A DNA stretch of 62,631 bases, taken from the NCBI GenBank assembly GCA_030706385.1, contig JAUZOQ010000007.1:1-62631 (forward strand), written 5' to 3'. Position numbers and translations under genes: made by a program. Positions 60,476 to 62,631 of the stretch are shown in pieces. How positions within the stretch are numbered: position 1 is the stretch's first letter; every line of letters begins with the position of its first letter. The notes under the pieces were generated by a model. It was not told the origin of the DNA and searched no databases. It saw only the letters and a list, made by a program, of their open reading frames with translations. Source of the DNA: Bacteroidota bacterium. GTDB taxonomy: Bacteria > Bacteroidota > Ignavibacteria > Palsa-1295.

Positions 60476-61905
60476 TTCGCTTACTATTTCGAAAATATCG
60501 GTTTCAGATCTTTATGGCGTTCGCTCTCGTAATTATCGAGAATGTGACGTTTATAGCCGAACCCTATGTTTTCGGACAAGCGATCGATGATTTGCGCGAA
60601 GCAAATCGCATCGAAGGAGAAGTCGATTCCAGCGTCACCAATGCCATCATCCAGCAAGCTATCGATTCGGTTCGAGATTACATTTTAGATTCTCTTTCCC
60701 AGACACTGCCTGAAGATGCAGATTCCACACAGTCATTTCTTCTTGATCCTCCGAATGGCGTAAAAAGCGATGAGGCTTCGATCTTCAGGCCTGCTCTCTA
60801 TCGGCATCAGCAGGTTCAGCAGTTTCGTGCGGTTCGTAAGAAACATCCGAGACGGGATTCATTGAAGACGAGCCTTGATAAATCCATCGAGCAGATCAAA
60901 CGATCGGATACGAACATTGAAGCGCAGACGGAGCTTTTGCTTCATCCGCCTCCGGCTCACCTTCAGCAACGAGTCCGTCGCGTGCTCAACAAGCGGGATA
61001 CTATCCGGCAGCTGGTTCGGAGCGGCAAGACTTCGCTTCTGAAGAAGAAAACTCCAAACCGAGATTCGCTGCGCTCGGCAATTGAAAAGAAACCTCACAC
61101 TCGAAGGATCGTAATCGGGCGCCGCGAAAAGAAGGGTTCGGTAGGATTCTCCTTACCCCGCGATCTTGGCCCGTTCCTGCCTCCGATGATTCCATGGGTC
61201 ATCCTTTTTATAGTTAGCTCATGCGTAGGTGCCGTACGTAGAGTCTATGATACGAGGATCTATACTCGAATGTTTGCCGATCTTTCCAGCGAAGTCGTCG
61301 CTCAACAACTCGAGCAGGGTGAAGATATCTCGAAGATCGCCGGTCGGAGTTCGCTGGCATGGCAAAACATTGAGTTCTTCCAGTATAATCTACCTGAATT
61401 TATCGAACAGCTAATTAATGTCGGTGGTGCAGTACTCGCATTAGCACTTTTCGACTGGCGCGTCTCAGCAGTCGGAGCCTCACTCGTGCTTTTTGTCATC
61501 CTTACAAGTCGGTTCTACATGAATCGGATCGCGAAGTACCAGAAGGTATTGAATGACATGCACGAGCAGGAATACAACACCTTCGCAACGAAGGACCCAC
61601 GAGTCATCAAGCAATATTACATCGATATTTCGGCACTAGAAGTCAAATTCAGTAACGTCTCTGCCACGAGCTACGGTATTCTGCGCGTCTTTCTTCTTAT
61701 CATGTTCATGACGACGCTGTATATTTCTCTCGATCTCGATCGGTTCACCATCGGCGAACTGTATTCTATCGTGGCCTACGTCTGGACCTTTGTCACAGCC
61801 AGCGAATACATCCCTTACCTGTCGGAGAAATGGGTTGCATTGAAAGACACATCTAGAAGATTGCAGTCAGGAGAACTCCTACCCGATGGGGAGATATCCG
61901 CTTAG
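60472..61905 (+). CDS. ABC-transporter six-helix membrane protein without ATPase, with long soluble insertion
   Basis: 477 residues, ATG overlaps the hutH stop (ATGA). TM1 (FQIFMAFALVIIENVTFIAEPYVFGQAI) and later helices (FLPPMIPWVILFIVSSCVGAVRRVYDTR ... QLINVGGAVLALALFDWRVSAVGASLVLFVILTSRF ... FTIGELYSIVAYVWTFVTASEYIPYL) match the type I exporter membrane domain of the kind found alone (ABC_membrane_3-like). No Walker A, signature or Walker B motif follows. Residues about 45-235 are a charged, probably disordered insert rich in K/R/D/S. ATPase partner not seen. Confidence 0.7.
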   Translation: MIRLLFRKYRFQIFMAFALVIIENVTFIAEPYVFGQAIDDLREANRIEGEVDSSVTNAIIQQAIDSVRDYILDSLSQTLPEDADSTQSFLLDPPNGVKSDEASIFRPALYRHQQVQQFRAVRKKHPRRDSLKTSLDKSIEQIKRSDTNIEAQTELLLHPPPAHLQQRVRRVLNKRDTIRQLVRSGKTSLLKKKTPNRDSLRSAIEKKPHTRRIVIGRREKKGSVGFSLPRDLGPFLPPMIPWVILFIVSSCVGAVRRVYDTRIYTRMFADLSSEVVAQQLEQGEDISKIAGRSSLAWQNIEFFQYNLPEFIEQLINVGGAVLALALFDWRVSAVGASLVLFVILTSRFYMNRIAKYQKVLNDMHEQEYNTFATKDPRVIKQYYIDISALEVKFSNVSATSYGILRVFLLIMFMTTLYISLDLDRFTIGELYSIVAYVWTFVTASEYIPYLSEKWVALKDTSRRLQSGELLPDGEISA

Positions 61906-61910
61906 CTGGT

Positions 61911-62354
61911 ATGAAGAAATATGTAGTTATTACCATCTGCATACTTTTGGTTCTCCCAGTCTTGCGAGTACTTTCCTACTGGTATTCCGCTCTTATCATA
62001 ATTGCCCCAATATTCATTCTCTGTCTACTCTGGTTTTCGAATAAGCATTTCGCTAGAAAGAATACGGAAATTATTGTTGCTCTCGCATTAGGATTCTCAT
62101 ATTTCTGTCTTGTATCTTATAATAGCCTGTACTATCCTGATCATTTTATAATCGAGAATAGTTTTGCCTTTTCAGGCGGATGGTTTATTCGAGTTCCGGA
62201 ATTCATTGAGAGACTATTCAATATTCCTGGGACGTACATCCTTTTTGCTCCCGCTGGCGGCATTTTGGGAGCGATATGCAGTACAGCTGCAATGCTCGTA
62301 ATTGACTTCATTCGAAAGAGATTATCGCAGCATCACGCAAAGTCAAAACTTTAG
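61911..62354 (+). CDS. Small multi-pass membrane protein, unknown function
   Basis: 147 residues with about four hydrophobic segments (YVVITICILLVLPVLRVLSYW, ALIIIAPIFILCLLWF, IIVALALGFSYFCLVSY, YILFAPAGGILGAICSTAAMLVIDF). No homologue recognised. It starts six bases after the ABC-type membrane gene, so it may be cotranscribed with it. Its last 12 bases overlap the 3' end of mutS on the other strand. Confidence 0.55.
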   Translation: MKKYVVITICILLVLPVLRVLSYWYSALIIIAPIFILCLLWFSNKHFARKNTEIIVALALGFSYFCLVSYNSLYYPDHFIIENSFAFSGGWFIRVPEFIERLFNIPGTYILFAPAGGILGAICSTAAMLVIDFIRKRLSQHHAKSKL

Positions 62355-62631
62355 CTTCCATTCAGCCAGTTTCGCGAGCGCTTCCATCGGCGTCAGAGTA
62401 TTTACGTCAATCTCGCGCAGCTCATCGACGACTGCTTTCGCCGGCGAGTAATGATCTGGCTCCGGTTCTGGCATTGAGGTTTTGCTTGTCGTGGGAAAGG
62501 GGATGGAGCGCTGAATATCGGTTTCGGCAATCTTCAGTTCAGTCTCTTCGAGCTCATGCAAGATCTCACGCGCTCTCAGGATAACGTCCTGGGGGATTCC
62601 TGCCATTGCTGCCACTTCGATACCATAGGAA
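62343..62631 (-). CDS. mutS: DNA mismatch repair protein MutS, C-terminal part (truncated by window edge)
   Basis: The minus-strand frame is open to the window end and reads SYGIEVAAMAGIPQDVILRAREILHELEE, the end of the MutS ATPase domain (family pattern SYGIxVAKLAGxP), followed by a variable linker and the conserved C-terminal ending DVNTLTPMEALAKLAEWK. It recognises mismatches and recruits MutL. Only the last 95 residues or so are present. Stop codon overlaps the convergent membrane protein by 12 bases. Confidence 0.95.
   Translation of the reverse strand, partial: SYGIEVAAMAGIPQDVILRAREILHELEETELKIAETDIQRSIPFPTTSKTSMPEPEPDHYSPAKAVVDELREIDVNTLTPMEALAKLAEWKLKF

Noticed and set aside
1..62631. 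CRISPR array, toxin-antitoxin or anti-phage system
   Set aside because: No regularly spaced repeats, no Cas genes, and no small gene pair matching a known defence or toxin family.

Overview
The window is a bacterial chromosome segment with dense genes, short gaps and about 47-48 percent GC by eye. Several features point to the Bacteroidota/Chlorobiota (FCB) assemblage, possibly an Ignavibacteria/Kapabacteria-like lineage. These are a type IX secretion C-terminal sorting domain (321-2372), a DUF3078 outer-membrane protein, a Bacteroidetes-style RNase G/E with an interrupted S1 domain, a YbeY with Asp in place of the third His ligand, few Shine-Dalgarno sites, and two promoters of the TTTG-N19/20-TAnnTTTG type (16782-16813, 49278-49308). 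Lineage is inferred from gene families only. I see no phage, insertion sequence, CRISPR array or rRNA.

Layout. 1-7544: end of a MacB/FtsX-type permease, a secreted T9SS cargo protein, lnt, a PAP2 phosphatase, a small secreted Cys protein, then on the minus strand two coupled lipoproteins (cytochrome-like plus beta-propeller, and a tandem RskA-like protein). 7603-7858: tRNA-Ile(GAT) and tRNA-Ala(TGC) with their own terminator. 8093-16752: envelope proteins (outer-membrane barrels, MscL, OmpA-like), MsrB lipoprotein, ferredoxin, DUF309, a PsbP-like membrane protein, metallo-beta-lactamase-fold hydrolase, queG, trxB. 16782-23827: polysaccharide block (glycosyltransferase, polyprenyl-P sugar transferase, HAD phosphatase, large TPR protein). 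23880-27566: two oligopeptide-type binding proteins. 27565-35980: YciI, DUF58, fumC, M24 peptidase, recO, degP/htrA, PfkB kinase.

36176-45480: small unknown genes, an acyl-CoA mutase large subunit with isobutyryl-CoA-mutase-like specificity residues, a membrane block (DPPR-synthase-like UbiA protein, AftB-like and second GT-C protein), an unknown membrane-anchored protein and RNase G/E. 45481-46321 is gene-poor but carries strong inverted repeats, followed by the SRP RNA (minus). 46506-62631: DUF4412 protein, MFS exporter, ispF, an unknown gene with ybeY and smg, topA, xerC/D, hpf, hprK, a third binding protein, sixA, DUF3109, histidine ammonia-lyase overlapping an ABC transmembrane protein without ATPase, a small membrane protein, and the 3' end of mutS.

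Most of the window is housekeeping and envelope biology. I do not see a clear-cut new multi-gene system. The best second-look items are the mutase pocket (F98/Q216), the DPPR-synthase/AftB-like pair outside Actinobacteria, the ammonia-lyase plus NBD-less ABC protein with a long soluble insertion, the CX4CH lipoprotein operon, and the RNA structures upstream of the RNase G/E gene and topA.
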